A DNA stretch of 64,000 nt from Myxococcales bacterium. Lineage in GTDB: Bacteria; Myxococcota_A; Polyangia; Nannocystales; Nannocystaceae. Positions within the stretch are counted from its first letter, which is position 1. Each line of letters opens with the position of its first letter. The stretch lies in the NCBI GenBank assembly GCA_020633315.1, contig JACKDV010000007.1, forward strand, positions 284,991 through 348,990, given 5' to 3'. Positions 1 through 8,908 of this stretch are shown in pieces. The notes under the pieces were generated by a model. The model worked only from the letters and a program-made list of their open reading frames with translations. It was not told where the DNA came from and did not search any database. A program made the translations under genes and the position numbers.

Positions 1-1981
1 TCATCGTGTAGGTCTGTCCCTCGTGCTCGAGGTTGCGGCGGACCCCCACGTTCTGCTGGCCCTGACGCAGGTAGTCGCGGTGGCGCAGCACGAAGGAGAA
101 CAGCCGCACCGCGTCCATGTTGTAGAGGCGGTGACAGCCGTGCGAGAAGCGGCGCAGGATCGACATGTAGTCGACGCTGCCGTGGGTCCGGATGCCGTTG
201 TCGAGCTCGGCCCGCACCGTGCCGTCCTCGTTCTTGACCTGCTTGATGTGGTAGGCGGCGACGAGGCCGTAGGCCGAGGTGTAGCCGGGGCCGGTCTCGA
301 GGTAGTTGACGTCGGTCTTGAGCTTGCCCTTGCGCCAGCGGGTCTTGATGAGGTCGTCGGTGGGCGTGGAGGGCGGGGGGATCCACACCGGGGCCGCCAT
401 GATGTCCTTCCACACCCGCGGGCCCACGTCGGAGTTCTTGTACTTGAGCATCACCTCGCCCTCGTTGAGCTCGGTGCGCCAGGAGCCGATGGTGGTGCGC
501 CAGTGCACCAGCGGGATCTTCTGGCCTTCGTACTCGGTGTAGACGGTGAGGTGGGGGTAGCGCTTGCGCGGCTGCCCGAGCTTGTTGCCCGCGTCGTCGT
601 AGGGGAAGTCGTACCAGACGTCGCCCCGATCGATGATGGCGGACAGCTGCATGTCGTCGGAGTAGTAGGCGGGCCGGGGCGGCAGCTTGACCGCGACCAG
701 CAGGTCCTCGAAGCCGCCCTCGCCCAGATCGCTGAGCACCGCGAGCTGCTGCTTGGCCGACTCGGGGGTCTGCATCCCCAGCGCCTCGACCACCGCCTGG
801 GTGTAGCTCTCCACCAGGTTGGGCAGCGGGTGCTCCTGGCCCTGGGCGTCCTTCCAGCGGAAGTCCTCCTTCCACTGCGTGGCCGAGCCGTCCTCGATGA
901 TGCCGGTCGACATCACCACGCGCTCCTCGAGGGTCCGCAGCAGACGACGGTGAGTGGACTCGTCGGGGCTCAGGGCCAGCGCGGCCCGGTTGTCGTCCTT
1001 GAAGTGCCCCCAGCCCATGAGGTCGTGCTTGCGCTCGAAGTTCGCCAGCGCGTGGGTGGTGGAGGAGTCGTAGACCCCGGGCTCGTACTTGCCCTCGCCC
1101 TCGGCCGCGTTGAACATGCGCTCGCAGCGGAAGCGACGCTGGGCATGATCGATGATGTCGATGATGTCCTGGTCCTTGCGCCACTGCTTGTAGAGGCTAC
1201 GGGTCTTGGGGTCCTCGGCCGCCTTCGCCATGTCCTCGGGCGAGGCCGGGTCGAGGCCGAGCTTGCGCATCTTCTTCTCGAGCTGCGCCTGCTTCCAGCG
1301 CGCCGTCTTGTTGCGCTTGCTCTGGCCGTCGCGCTTGTAGGCGATCACGCCGTCGTAGCGGGAGAACACGGCGGGGTCGAAGCCCGCCTGCTCGAGGCAG
1401 GGCACCACCTCGGCGTCGGTGAATTCCCACTCGCGCTGCACCACGGCCAGGGTGGGGGGGATGCCGTACAGCTCGAGGTAGTTGTGCTCGTGCGAGTCGA
1501 GCTCGTCGCCCCAGTTGTCGATGCGATCGTTGGCGAGCCCGACGTACTTGTCGCGGTAGAGGTTCTTCTGCTCGTCGTCGGTCCCGGGGGTCTTGTCGCT
1601 GAAGATGTAGGGGGTCCAGCCGTTGCTCAGGTCGATGATGGAGTAGCCCCGGGCCTCGGCCGCGCCGATGGGCATCTTCTTGGGGGCCTGGCCGTCCTCG
1701 AAGACCCAGGCGACCCCGGCCGGGTGCTCGCGGAAGCTGTTCTTCGATACTGGGCCCAGCTCGGCCTCGGTGGGGTAGCTCTCGCCGTCGGTCGACTCGG
1801 GATCCCGGGGGGCGGCCGCACCCAGACCCGAGGGATCGGGCTCCTCGCCCACGCTCTTGGTTCCGGAGCACGCCACCACCAGCATCAGCCCGGCCAGCCA
1901 CCCACGCCGGGTCACCCCGGCGGTGCGCCCCGGCCTGCCGCCGATGCCGGGCGTTTGACCCATCCGCTCGTCCATTGCCAT
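1..1981 (-). CDS. L,D-transpeptidase (YkuD)-family lipoprotein, partial
   Basis: The gene runs off the left edge: 660 codons are present without a stop. Near the C-terminal end of the visible part is the YkuD signature, a THGS element followed by SHGCHRL with the predicted nucleophile Cys616. L,D-transpeptidases form or edit 3-3 peptidoglycan crosslinks or attach proteins to the wall, acting in the periplasm. The N-terminus has a twin-arginine-like sequence TRRGWLAG, a hydrophobic stretch and a lipobox ending in Cys38, so a Tat-exported lipoprotein is likely. The 400+ residue segment before the catalytic domain is Lys/Asp-rich and not recognised. Start taken at 1981; Met3 (1975) and Met7 (1963) are alternatives. 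The catalytic motif makes the family call firm; substrate and exact activity are unknown. Confidence 0.82.
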   Translation of the reverse strand, partial: MAMDERMGQTPGIGGRPGRTAGVTRRGWLAGLMLVVACSGTKSVGEEPDPSGLGAAAPRDPESTDGESYPTEAELGPVSKNSFREHPAGVAWVFEDGQAPKKMPIGAAEARGYSIIDLSNGWTPYIFSDKTPGTDDEQKNLYRDKYVGLANDRIDNWGDELDSHEHNYLELYGIPPTLAVVQREWEFTDAEVVPCLEQAGFDPAVFSRYDGVIAYKRDGQSKRNKTARWKQAQLEKKMRKLGLDPASPEDMAKAAEDPKTRSLYKQWRKDQDIIDIIDHAQRRFRCERMFNAAEGEGKYEPGVYDSSTTHALANFERKHDLMGWGHFKDDNRAALALSPDESTHRRLLRTLEERVVMSTGIIEDGSATQWKEDFRWKDAQGQEHPLPNLVESYTQAVVEALGMQTPESAKQQLAVLSDLGEGGFEDLLVAVKLPPRPAYYSDDMQLSAIIDRGDVWYDFPYDDAGNKLGQPRKRYPHLTVYTEYEGQKIPLVHWRTTIGSWRTELNEGEVMLKYKNSDVGPRVWKDIMAAPVWIPPPSTPTDDLIKTRWRKGKLKTDVNYLETGPGYTSAYGLVAAYHIKQVKNEDGTVRAELDNGIRTHGSVDYMSILRRFSHGCHRLYNMDAVRLFSFVLRHRDYLRQGQQNVGVRRNLEHEGQTYTM

Positions 1982-2198
1982 CGTTTCGCTCGATCCTAGC
2001 GTGTGCCCGGGCTACGCGCCAAAGCACGGCGGGATTCCAGGGGGAGCCGACGCCCGGTCGCGTGCTCCAGGGGGGCGCGGAGCCATGGGCGCCGACGCTG
2101 CCACCCGCGGCACGGTGCCGCGAGCCGGGCCCTGCCCGCCGGTCCGGCGGCGAGAAGCTTTACATCAGCTCGCGGCCATGCCACGGTCCGTTTCAGCA

Positions 2199-2933
2199 AT
2201 GCGGTCCGAACAGCTGCTCCGATTCGTGTTGATCAATGTCGCCGGCGTCGGGCTCGGCGCGGTCGTGGCGACGTCGTGCATCGGCGTGGACTATCCGCTG
2301 GTGGCGTTCCGCTGCAATCCGCGCCAAGAGAACAACTGCCCGGATACGCACTTCTGCTGCTCGGACGATCCCGCGGCCGAGGGCGGCAACAAGCCCGACT
2401 ACACCGGCAAGAGCATTCCCGATCCGGTCGGCGATCCCTACTTCTCGGGGGCCAACAACTCCGTGGGCACCTCGGGCATGTGCGTGCGCGTGGACGACAT
2501 CGCGGGCCAGGGCCTGATGGATTTCGCCGCGCTCAATTGCCCGATCCCCTGCAATCCCACCTGGGACGACGCCTGGATCAACGACGTGTGCGGCCCCGCG
2601 CGGGTGTGCTGCCAGACGGTGGCGCTCGAGCAGGCCGACTGCATTCAGGACGGTGGCATGTTCCGCCCCGTCGACGGCGGCGACATCGGTGTGTTCACCA
2701 TGTGGCGGCCGGCCGACCACGCGACCCACCAGGATCCCAACGGCGACGGCTGCCTGGGCCTCGCGCTCGGCGACACCAGCTCGCCGGTGTTCCAGGACTG
2801 CGTCCGCCAGCTCTCCGTGGCCAATCAGCGCGGCTTCTGCATGCAGCTGGGGCAGGGCCAGGCGTGCCCCACCGATCAGCCGACCTTCGTCGACGCCTGC
2901 ACGCAGCTCAACGGCGGCGTGCCTCCCGCCTGA
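2199..2933 (+). CDS. Cys-rich secreted lipoprotein, unknown function
   Basis: This 244-residue protein begins with a hydrophobic signal segment and a lipobox VATSC (Cys27), so it is predicted to be lipid-anchored. The mature part is rich in Cys, Asn and Asp, with paired cysteines such as HFCCSDD and RVCCQTV, a pattern common in secreted disulfide-stabilised myxobacterial proteins. No enzymatic motif was recognised. The start at 2199 gives the cleanest signal peptide; an in-frame ATG at 2178 adds seven residues. The reading frame stays open further upstream, but that part is Arg/Gly-rich and not protein-like. It is divergent from the L,D-transpeptidase-like gene. Confidence 0.7.
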   Translation: MRSEQLLRFVLINVAGVGLGAVVATSCIGVDYPLVAFRCNPRQENNCPDTHFCCSDDPAAEGGNKPDYTGKSIPDPVGDPYFSGANNSVGTSGMCVRVDDIAGQGLMDFAALNCPIPCNPTWDDAWINDVCGPARVCCQTVALEQADCIQDGGMFRPVDGGDIGVFTMWRPADHATHQDPNGDGCLGLALGDTSSPVFQDCVRQLSVANQRGFCMQLGQGQACPTDQPTFVDACTQLNGGVPPA

Positions 2934-3394
2934 TTCGGGCCACGACGACGAGGATCCCTGGAACGCTGCGAGCCATCGCGGCGTTCCCGCAATTTGGCGG
3001 GGGCGTGAGATCGGCCGCTGGTCGCTCTCGACGCACCCCTTCGCGCCCGTGGGTCGTGGACCCTCGCGACAGGTCGTCGGCGATGGGCGCGAAGGTCATG
3101 CCCCACCCGGAGGTGGTGATGGGACGCGCCCGAAGGTCGTGCGAAGGGGAGCGGATCGGCCGGTGGCGAGCCCCTCTCGCTCCTTGCGTCGATCGCGGTG
3201 TCTCCCCCGCCCGTCACCGCGGGTGCCATGTCGGGTTGCGCCGCCGGCGAGTCGATGCATGCTGTGCCGCTCGTCCGGGAGGGGCGCGGTCCGCGGGGCC
3301 GAGTTTCTCGGGTAGCCGGGCCAACCCGGTTCCATTACATTCGGGCGCCCCTGTCGGCAGGCCTGCGCAAGTCGCACGCCTGGGATTTCGGCCC
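2934..3394. other. Intergenic region upstream of topA
   Basis: This 461-base stretch has no convincing gene. Open frames crossing it are Arg/Ala/Pro-rich and lack the codon bias of the neighbours. A short inverted repeat, CCGGGCC..AACCCGG, lies about 60 bases before the topA start and may belong to the topA leader. I see no tRNA or recognisable small RNA. Confidence 0.5.
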
Positions 3395-6361
3395 ATGGCA
3401 AAGACCACCACCAAGAAGTCCGCCAAGACGGCGGCGAAGAAGACGACGGCCACCAAGGTCGGGGCGAGCAAGAAGAAGGCCGCGTCCAAGACGGTGGGCA
3501 CCGAGAAGGCCACGTCGACCAAGAAGGCCACGGCCAAGAAGGCCACGTCGAGCAAGAAGGCGGCTGCCAAGAAGGCCACCTCGAGCGCGTCGAGCAAGAA
3601 GGCCGCCAGCAAGAAGACGGCCGCCAAGAAGACGGCCGCCAAGAAGACGGCCGCCAAGAAGACCGCCGCCAAGAAGACGACGACGAGCACCAAGGTCGTG
3701 GGCAAGTCGGCCTCGGCTCCGTCGGGCAGCGGTCGTCAGCTCGTCATCGTCGAGAGCCCGGCCAAGGCCAAGACGATCAACAAGTACTTGGGGTCGGACT
3801 TCATCGTACATGCCTCGGTGGGCCACATTCGGGACCTGCCCAAGAAGGCGCCCAAGGGGGTCAAGCAGCCCGTCCCCGGGGTCGACCTCGACAACGACTT
3901 CAAGCCCACCTACGCGGTGCTCAGCGGCAAGGCCAAGAACGTCGCCGAGCTCAAGCGCCTGGCCAAGCAGGCCTCCGACGTCTGGTTCGCGACCGACCTC
4001 GATCGCGAGGGAGAGGCCATCGCCTGGCACCTCGCGCAGGAGCTGGGCATCGATCCCACGAGCGCCAAGCGAGTGGTCTTCAACGCGATCACCAAGACCG
4101 AGGTGCAGCGAGCGTTCTCCAACCCGCACCCGATCGACACGGCCAAGGTCAACGCGCAGCAGGCGCGACGCATCCTCGATCGGATCGTGGGCTACCAGGC
4201 CTCGCCGCTGCTGTGGAAGAAGGTGGCGCGCGGGCTCTCGGCCGGGCGCGTGCAGTCGGTGGCGGTGCGCCTGGTGGTCGAGCGCGAGCGGGAGATCCGG
4301 GCCTTCGTGCCCGACGAGACCTGGAAGGTGAGCGCCCAGCTCGCCCTCGACGTGAAGAAGGCACCCGCGCTGACCAAGGCCTGGCGCGCGCTGCTGGGCG
4401 AGCTCGACGACAAGGGCAAGGGCCCCACGCTCAAGCGCCGCAACGCGTGGCTGGCCGACAACGGCTCGCTGATGGCCGAGCTGGTCGAGGTGGGGGGCGA
4501 GCGCTTCAACCTCGGCTGCAAGGCCGACGCGCCGCGTGATCTCAGCAAGGAGATCACCAAGGTGGCCGAGGCGGTGGGCCTGAGCAAGGTGCAGGTCACC
4601 AGCGTGGAGGATCCCGAGGGGCGCGGCCCGGCCCGCTTCCGCCGGACGCTCACCGGGGTGGTCGACACCGCGGCTCGCTACGCGGTCAAGAGCATCGAGA
4701 CCCGGCGCACCACCTCGCGTCCCTCGGCGCCGTTCATCACCTCGTCGCTGCAGATCGCGGCCGCCAACCGCCTGGGCTTCTCGGCCCAGCGAACCATGCG
4801 GACGGCCCAGGCGCTGTACGAAGGCGTCAACGTGCCCGGCGAGGGCCAGGTGGGTCTCATCACCTACATGCGTACGGACTCCACCAACATCGCGCCCGAG
4901 GCGATCGACCAGGCGCGGCAGCACATCGCCGCGCTGGGGTCCCAGTACCTGCCGGCCAAGCCCAACGTGTACTCCTCGACCAACAAGGACGCCCAGGAGG
5001 CCCACGAGGCGATCCGGCCGACCGCGGTCGAGCGCGACCCGGCCTCGCTGGCCGCGGCCCTCACCCCCGATCAGTACAAGCTCTACGATCTCATCTGGCG
5101 GCGCTTCGTGGCCAGCCAGATGGTCCCCGCGCAGTGGGACGCGACCTCGGTGCTGTTCGAGCGCCGCGATCGACCCACCGGTGCCGTGCTCAAGGCCACC
5201 GGTCGCGTGCTCGCCTTCGACGGCTTCTACCGCGTGGCCGGGGTGCCCACCGCCTCCGACGAGCAGACCCTGCCCTCGCTGCGCGAGGGCCAGCCCGCCG
5301 CGCCCTTCGGCATCGACGCCGAGCAGCGCTTCTCCAGCCCGCCGCCGCGCTACACCGAGGCCTCGCTGGTCAAGACCCTCGAGTCCGAGGGCATCGGCCG
5401 GCCGTCCACCTACGCCTCGATCATCGGGGTGATCCAGGATCGCAAGTACGTCGAGCAGCTCGACCGCCGCTTCTACGCCACCGATCTGGGCGAGGTGGTC
5501 ACCGACAAGCTGCAGGAGGCGTTCCCCGAGCTGATGGACGTGGGCTACACGCGGGCGATGGAGGCCCAGCTCGACAAGATCGAGGAGCAGAGCGCCGACT
5601 GGATCGCCATGCTCCACGAGTTCTACGGGCCGTTCGCCGAGGCGCTCGAGAGCGCCCACGACATGCTCACCCACGCCAAGGCGGAGACCCAGCCGGCGAT
5701 CTACAAGTGCCCCAAGTGCGGCTCGCGGACCGAGTACCGCTTTGGTCGCAACGGTCGCTTCCTGTCGTGCTCGGCCTACCCCGAGTGCGACTACTCGGCG
5801 CCCATCGATCGCAAGGGGCGGCCGCTGTTGCCCGAGCTGGTCGACGTGACCTGCCCCGAGGACGGCTCCAAGATGGAGCTCCGCAACGGTCGCTTCGGCC
5901 CCTTCCTCGCCTCGGTCGACTACCCGAAGACCACCTACGTCATCAACCTCGACAAGAAGATGGGCATCAAGTACCCGGTGCCCCCGCCGCTGCTCACCGA
6001 CATCGAGTGCCCCAAGTGCAACCAGGGGCCGCTCAACCTGCGTCGAGGCAAGCGCGGTCCCTGGCTGGGCTGCTCCCGCTTCCCCAAGTGTCGCGGTCGC
6101 ATGGCCTGGAGCTCGCTCGACGAGGATCAGCGCACGGTCCTCGAGGCCGAGCTCGTGGCCCACGAGCGCGCCAACCCGGTCCCCATCATCACCCACCTCG
6201 ACGGCACGGTGATCCCCGAGGGCACGCCCGTGGCCTCGCTGGTCATCCCCGGCGGGGTGGCCGAGCTCGAGCTCCACGAGGAAGCGGTGGCCGAGCTCGC
6301 GGGCACCGAGGGCAACGGCGTGCCGCCCTGGGCCCAGGGCAACGGCGCCGCGCGGGTCTAG
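3395..6361 (+). CDS. topA: DNA topoisomerase I (type IA) with Lys/Ala-rich N-terminal tail
   Basis: This 988-residue enzyme relaxes negative supercoils through a 5'-phosphotyrosyl intermediate. The Toprim domain begins near residue 114 (VIVESPAKAKT) and carries the acidic motif ATDLDREGEA. The active-site Tyr491 lies in ITYMRTDST. At the C-terminus are topoisomerase zinc-ribbon modules: the one near residue 771 (CPKCG...CDY) and the one near 872 (CPKC...FPKC) keep four Cys. The middle one has lost its paired Cys. Residues 1-113 form a Lys/Ala/Thr tail like histone H1, including tandem KKTAA units; most TopA proteins lack it at this end. The frame is open far upstream, but ATG 3395 is where the tail and normal composition begin. 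The stop codon is shared in CTAG with the convergent neighbour. Confidence 0.95.
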   Translation: MAKTTTKKSAKTAAKKTTATKVGASKKKAASKTVGTEKATSTKKATAKKATSSKKAAAKKATSSASSKKAASKKTAAKKTAAKKTAAKKTAAKKTTTSTKVVGKSASAPSGSGRQLVIVESPAKAKTINKYLGSDFIVHASVGHIRDLPKKAPKGVKQPVPGVDLDNDFKPTYAVLSGKAKNVAELKRLAKQASDVWFATDLDREGEAIAWHLAQELGIDPTSAKRVVFNAITKTEVQRAFSNPHPIDTAKVNAQQARRILDRIVGYQASPLLWKKVARGLSAGRVQSVAVRLVVEREREIRAFVPDETWKVSAQLALDVKKAPALTKAWRALLGELDDKGKGPTLKRRNAWLADNGSLMAELVEVGGERFNLGCKADAPRDLSKEITKVAEAVGLSKVQVTSVEDPEGRGPARFRRTLTGVVDTAARYAVKSIETRRTTSRPSAPFITSSLQIAAANRLGFSAQRTMRTAQALYEGVNVPGEGQVGLITYMRTDSTNIAPEAIDQARQHIAALGSQYLPAKPNVYSSTNKDAQEAHEAIRPTAVERDPASLAAALTPDQYKLYDLIWRRFVASQMVPAQWDATSVLFERRDRPTGAVLKATGRVLAFDGFYRVAGVPTASDEQTLPSLREGQPAAPFGIDAEQRFSSPPPRYTEASLVKTLESEGIGRPSTYASIIGVIQDRKYVEQLDRRFYATDLGEVVTDKLQEAFPELMDVGYTRAMEAQLDKIEEQSADWIAMLHEFYGPFAEALESAHDMLTHAKAETQPAIYKCPKCGSRTEYRFGRNGRFLSCSAYPECDYSAPIDRKGRPLLPELVDVTCPEDGSKMELRNGRFGPFLASVDYPKTTYVINLDKKMGIKYPVPPPLLTDIECPKCNQGPLNLRRGKRGPWLGCSRFPKCRGRMAWSSLDEDQRTVLEAELVAHERANPVPIITHLDGTVIPEGTPVASLVIPGGVAELELHEEAVAELAGTEGNGVPPWAQGNGAARV
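3611..3670 (+). repeat. Four 15-bp tandem repeats coding for KKTAA
   Basis: Unit AAGAAGACGGCCGCC occurs four times in a row, the last with one mismatch, inside the N-terminal tail of topA. It encodes KKTAA units of an H1-like basic tail. Near-identity at the DNA level suggests recent expansion by slippage. Confidence 0.9.
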
Positions 6362-7449
6362 AGACCCTCGCAGGGCATGTCGACGGCCACGCTGCCGTCG
6401 GGACAGGTCACGTGGGAGAAGGCGGTGCCCTCGAGCCGGGCGCCCTCGAGCCGGGCGTCACGGAGGTCCACGTCGATGAGCAAGGCTCCCCGAAGGTCGG
6501 CGTCGCGCAGATCGGCGCCCACGAGCGAGACCTTGCGGAGCGCGGACTCACCCAGATCGAGCTCGTGCAGGTCGAAGCCATCGAGGCTCAGCTCGGCGAT
6601 GGAGATCCCGTGGAGGTCGGCCCCGGTGAGGACGGCATCGTCGAGCTCCGCGTAGGCCATCGATGCCTCCCGCAGGTCCGCGTCGCGGAGATCGGCTCGG
6701 TGCAGCCTCACCTCGTCGAGCCGGGCGCCGCCGAGGGTGGCCGCCGCGAGGTTGGCGTCGCGCAGGTCGGCGCCCCGTAGGTCGGCCCCGCGGAGGTCGG
6801 CTCCGCACAGGACGACGCCCCGGAGATCGGCATCGATGAGCTCCACGCCCGCCAGCTCGGCGCCCCCGCACTCGGCCCCGGACGCAGGCGTGCAGGCGCT
6901 GGCGAGCTCGTCCTGGCACAGACCCAGGTCGAGGGAGCCCGCCCAGGAGGGGCCGCGGACGCAGTGCCCCCCGCCGCAATCCGAGTCGTCGCGGCATACC
7001 TCCGCGCCGCCCTCGGTGTCGCACTGCGTCGCGTCCATGCAGGCCGAGCCCGGGCCCAGCGCCTCGTGCCAGCAGCACACGGTGCCCGCTCCGCAGTCCT
7101 CCGCGCCGTCGCACGCCACCTCGGCCCCGCCGCAGGCGAGCTCGTCGTCGGCGCAGTACACGGAGAAGTTGGAGCAGCACGAGCCCGCGCAGGCCTCGTC
7201 GTTGCAGCGCACGCCGAGCTCGGCCCCCCCGAGGTAGGCGATGCCGCTCCCCTCGGCGGCGGTCGGCTCGCAGGCGTCGGGTGGGGGATCGGGGCTCCCG
7301 GTGCCGTCGTCGGAGGCGTCGCTCGTCGACGCGGCCGTGGAGCTCGTGCTCCCGCCCGTGTCGTCGAGCCCCACGGTGTCGTCCCCACACGCGGCGACCA
7401 GGAGGATGGAGGTCAAGAAGAAGCCATCGATGTCCATGGGGCTCAGCAT
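6358..7449 (-). CDS. Pentapeptide-repeat lipoprotein with Cys-rich module
   Basis: The 363-residue protein has a lipobox LLVAAC (Cys21) and then an acidic Ser/Thr linker. A Cys-rich segment follows (about residues 70-170, with CC pairs and CxxDSDCG elements). From about 175 to 340 come pentapeptide repeats of the A(D/N)LxG type, for example GADLRGADLRGADLRD. Pentapeptide repeats fold into a right-handed quadrilateral beta-helix. The role is unknown; with the lipobox it should sit outside the cytoplasm, so a DNA-gyrase-mimic role as in Qnr/MfpA is unlikely. Met5 (7437) is an alternative start. The gene is convergent with topA and the two stops overlap. Confidence 0.85.
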   Translation of the reverse strand: MLSPMDIDGFFLTSILLVAACGDDTVGLDDTGGSTSSTAASTSDASDDGTGSPDPPPDACEPTAAEGSGIAYLGGAELGVRCNDEACAGSCCSNFSVYCADDELACGGAEVACDGAEDCGAGTVCCWHEALGPGSACMDATQCDTEGGAEVCRDDSDCGGGHCVRGPSWAGSLDLGLCQDELASACTPASGAECGGAELAGVELIDADLRGVVLCGADLRGADLRGADLRDANLAAATLGGARLDEVRLHRADLRDADLREASMAYAELDDAVLTGADLHGISIAELSLDGFDLHELDLGESALRKVSLVGADLRDADLRGALLIDVDLRDARLEGARLEGTAFSHVTCPDGSVAVDMPCEGL

Positions 7450-7623
7450 GGCTGCGGGACGGCACCCGCTCGACTTAATCGCGGCTTAAGAAGCGCCCGG
7501 TCGGCACACGGTGTAGGTGGCGCCCGTGCTCGCCCCGACCTCCACCCGCACCGTGGTCGGGACGACGGCGAAGGCCCCCCGGGACTCGCTCCACCAGGGA
7601 GCCCGGGTCCCCGCCGGCCTCGG

Positions 7624-7920
7624 CTACCGCCCGTCGAGGCGAATGTCGAAGCCCGGGAACTCCCCCGTGGGGTCGTCCCAGATCGCCTCTACCTGATCGA
7701 CCCGAGCGAAGGGCGGCCCCTCGTCGCACAGCTTCCGCAGCGCCACCAGCTCGCTCCGCGCTCCCTCGACCACCACCGACACCGAGCCGTCCTGCTCGTT
7801 GCGCACCCAGCCGCGCAGCCCGAGCGCCCGGGCCTGCTTGCGCACGAAGGCCCGGTATCCCACTCCCTGCACGCGCCCACGCACGCGGAGGCTCAGCCGG
7901 TAGGGAGTGTCGTCGTCCAT
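7624..7920 (-). CDS. acyP: Acylphosphatase
   Basis: This 98-residue protein is the usual length for acylphosphatase, which hydrolyses carboxyl-phosphate bonds of acyl phosphates. The phosphate-binding loop GRVQGVGYR puts the catalytic arginine at Arg23, and GWVRNEQDG gives the water-orienting Asn41. Both match the classical numbering of the family. It is preceded on the same strand by the cytochrome-like gene set, 52 bases away. The frame stays open for 45 codons beyond its stop. Confidence 0.95.
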   Translation of the reverse strand: MDDDTPYRLSLRVRGRVQGVGYRAFVRKQARALGLRGWVRNEQDGSVSVVVEGARSELVALRKLCDEGPPFARVDQVEAIWDDPTGEFPGFDIRLDGR

Positions 7921-7972
7921 GGCGGGACCGAGCCCGGGAGCATACCCGAGCCGCGGTCCCGCGAGGAGGGGC

Positions 7973-8893
7973 TCAGGCCGGGTTCCAGCTCGGCGCGTCG
8001 GGGGCCCCGGCCATCAGCCAGTCGATGAGGAGCTGCTGATCCTCCGCCGTGATGGGCTCGCCCCCCTCCACCGAGCAGAAGTAGTTGGGCGGCATCTGGC
8101 TGAAGTCGGTCGCCTCCAGCCGGTCCTGCATCACCTCGTAGACGGGCCGGCCCATGTAGTCGGCCTGCAGCTCGGCGATGGTGGAGAAGTGCACCTGGCC
8201 CGCGTACTTGATCGCGCCCGCGACCACCATGGCCGAGTCGCCCAGCTCGTGGCAGCCGCAGTTGGCGGTGAGCGCCGCGCCCACGTCGGGCGGGATCTGG
8301 CCCGCGTCCATGCCGATGTCGAAGGCGTTGGGCTCACCGGGTGCCACGTCGTCGAGGCCGCAGAGCACGATCTCGGCGGCCGTGCTGCCGCTGCCGTCAC
8401 CGCTGGAGTCGCTGCCCTCGGTGTCCATCCCGCCACCGCCGCCGCCCCCGGGCAGCTCGGCGCCCGCGATCCAGCCGATGACGATCGCGTTGTCGAGCAG
8501 CACCGCGGGATCCTCGAAGTCGGCGCCGAAGGGCATGCGCACGCCTCCTTCGTACCGCGAGGTGTCGGACAAGAGCTTGACCGCCAGGTAGCTGCCCGGC
8601 ACGTTGCCGAGCTCGACCAGGGGCAGGGCGGAGACCTCCGACGGCCCGTCGATGATCTGGGCCGACACCGCGGCGCTGAGCTCGAGCCCGCCCGCCTGGG
8701 CGGAGTCGTGGCAGCCCGAGGTGTTGCAGCGCTCGTCGAATACCCGCTGCACCTCGTCGGGGATGCCGGCCCCCGAGGAGCCGCCGTCGTCGATCTTCTG
8801 CAGCTCGTTGCAGCCGCCCAGGCCGAGCGCGAGGCCCAGCGAGGCGAGGAGGGCAGGGCCCTGGCCGTGACGTGGAGCTTGGAACATGGTCAT
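7973..8893 (-). CDS. Lipoprotein with cytochrome c-like CH motifs
   Basis: The 306-residue protein has a lipobox GLGGC (Cys28). Two halves resemble the planctomycete-type cytochrome c domain. Each has a CH element (CNTSGCH near residue 55 and CGCHE in the second half) and a downstream Met-Pro segment (RMPFG, QMPPN) ahead of a terminal DWLMAGAP-type helix. The spacing between the Cys residues (four and one) departs from the standard CxxCH, so heme attachment is uncertain. A Gly run and Ser/Asp linker join the halves. A Shine-Dalgarno AGGAGG lies just before the start. It follows the barrel-cytochrome gene by 15 bases, so the two are probably co-transcribed and partners in electron transfer or anchoring at the outer membrane. 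Confidence 0.65.
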   Translation of the reverse strand: MTMFQAPRHGQGPALLASLGLALGLGGCNELQKIDDGGSSGAGIPDEVQRVFDERCNTSGCHDSAQAGGLELSAAVSAQIIDGPSEVSALPLVELGNVPGSYLAVKLLSDTSRYEGGVRMPFGADFEDPAVLLDNAIVIGWIAGAELPGGGGGGGMDTEGSDSSGDGSGSTAAEIVLCGLDDVAPGEPNAFDIGMDAGQIPPDVGAALTANCGCHELGDSAMVVAGAIKYAGQVHFSTIAELQADYMGRPVYEVMQDRLEATDFSQMPPNYFCSVEGGEPITAEDQQLLIDWLMAGAPDAPSWNPA

Positions 8894-8908
8894 GGTCGCC
8901 TCCTCTCC

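Noticed and set aside
23..1999. A long open frame (658 codons) on the plus strand
   Set aside because: It is antisense to the L,D-transpeptidase-like gene. Its translation is Val/Leu/Gly/His-rich nonsense, typical of the shadow frame in GC-rich genes.
2003..3394. 464-codon N-terminal extension of topoisomerase I
   Set aside because: The frame is open but Arg-rich and crosses the Cys-rich lipoprotein gene in another frame. Normal sequence begins at ATG 3395.
3611..3670. CRISPR-like short repeats
   Set aside because: The 15-bp units are contiguous, without spacers, and encode KKTAA inside topA.
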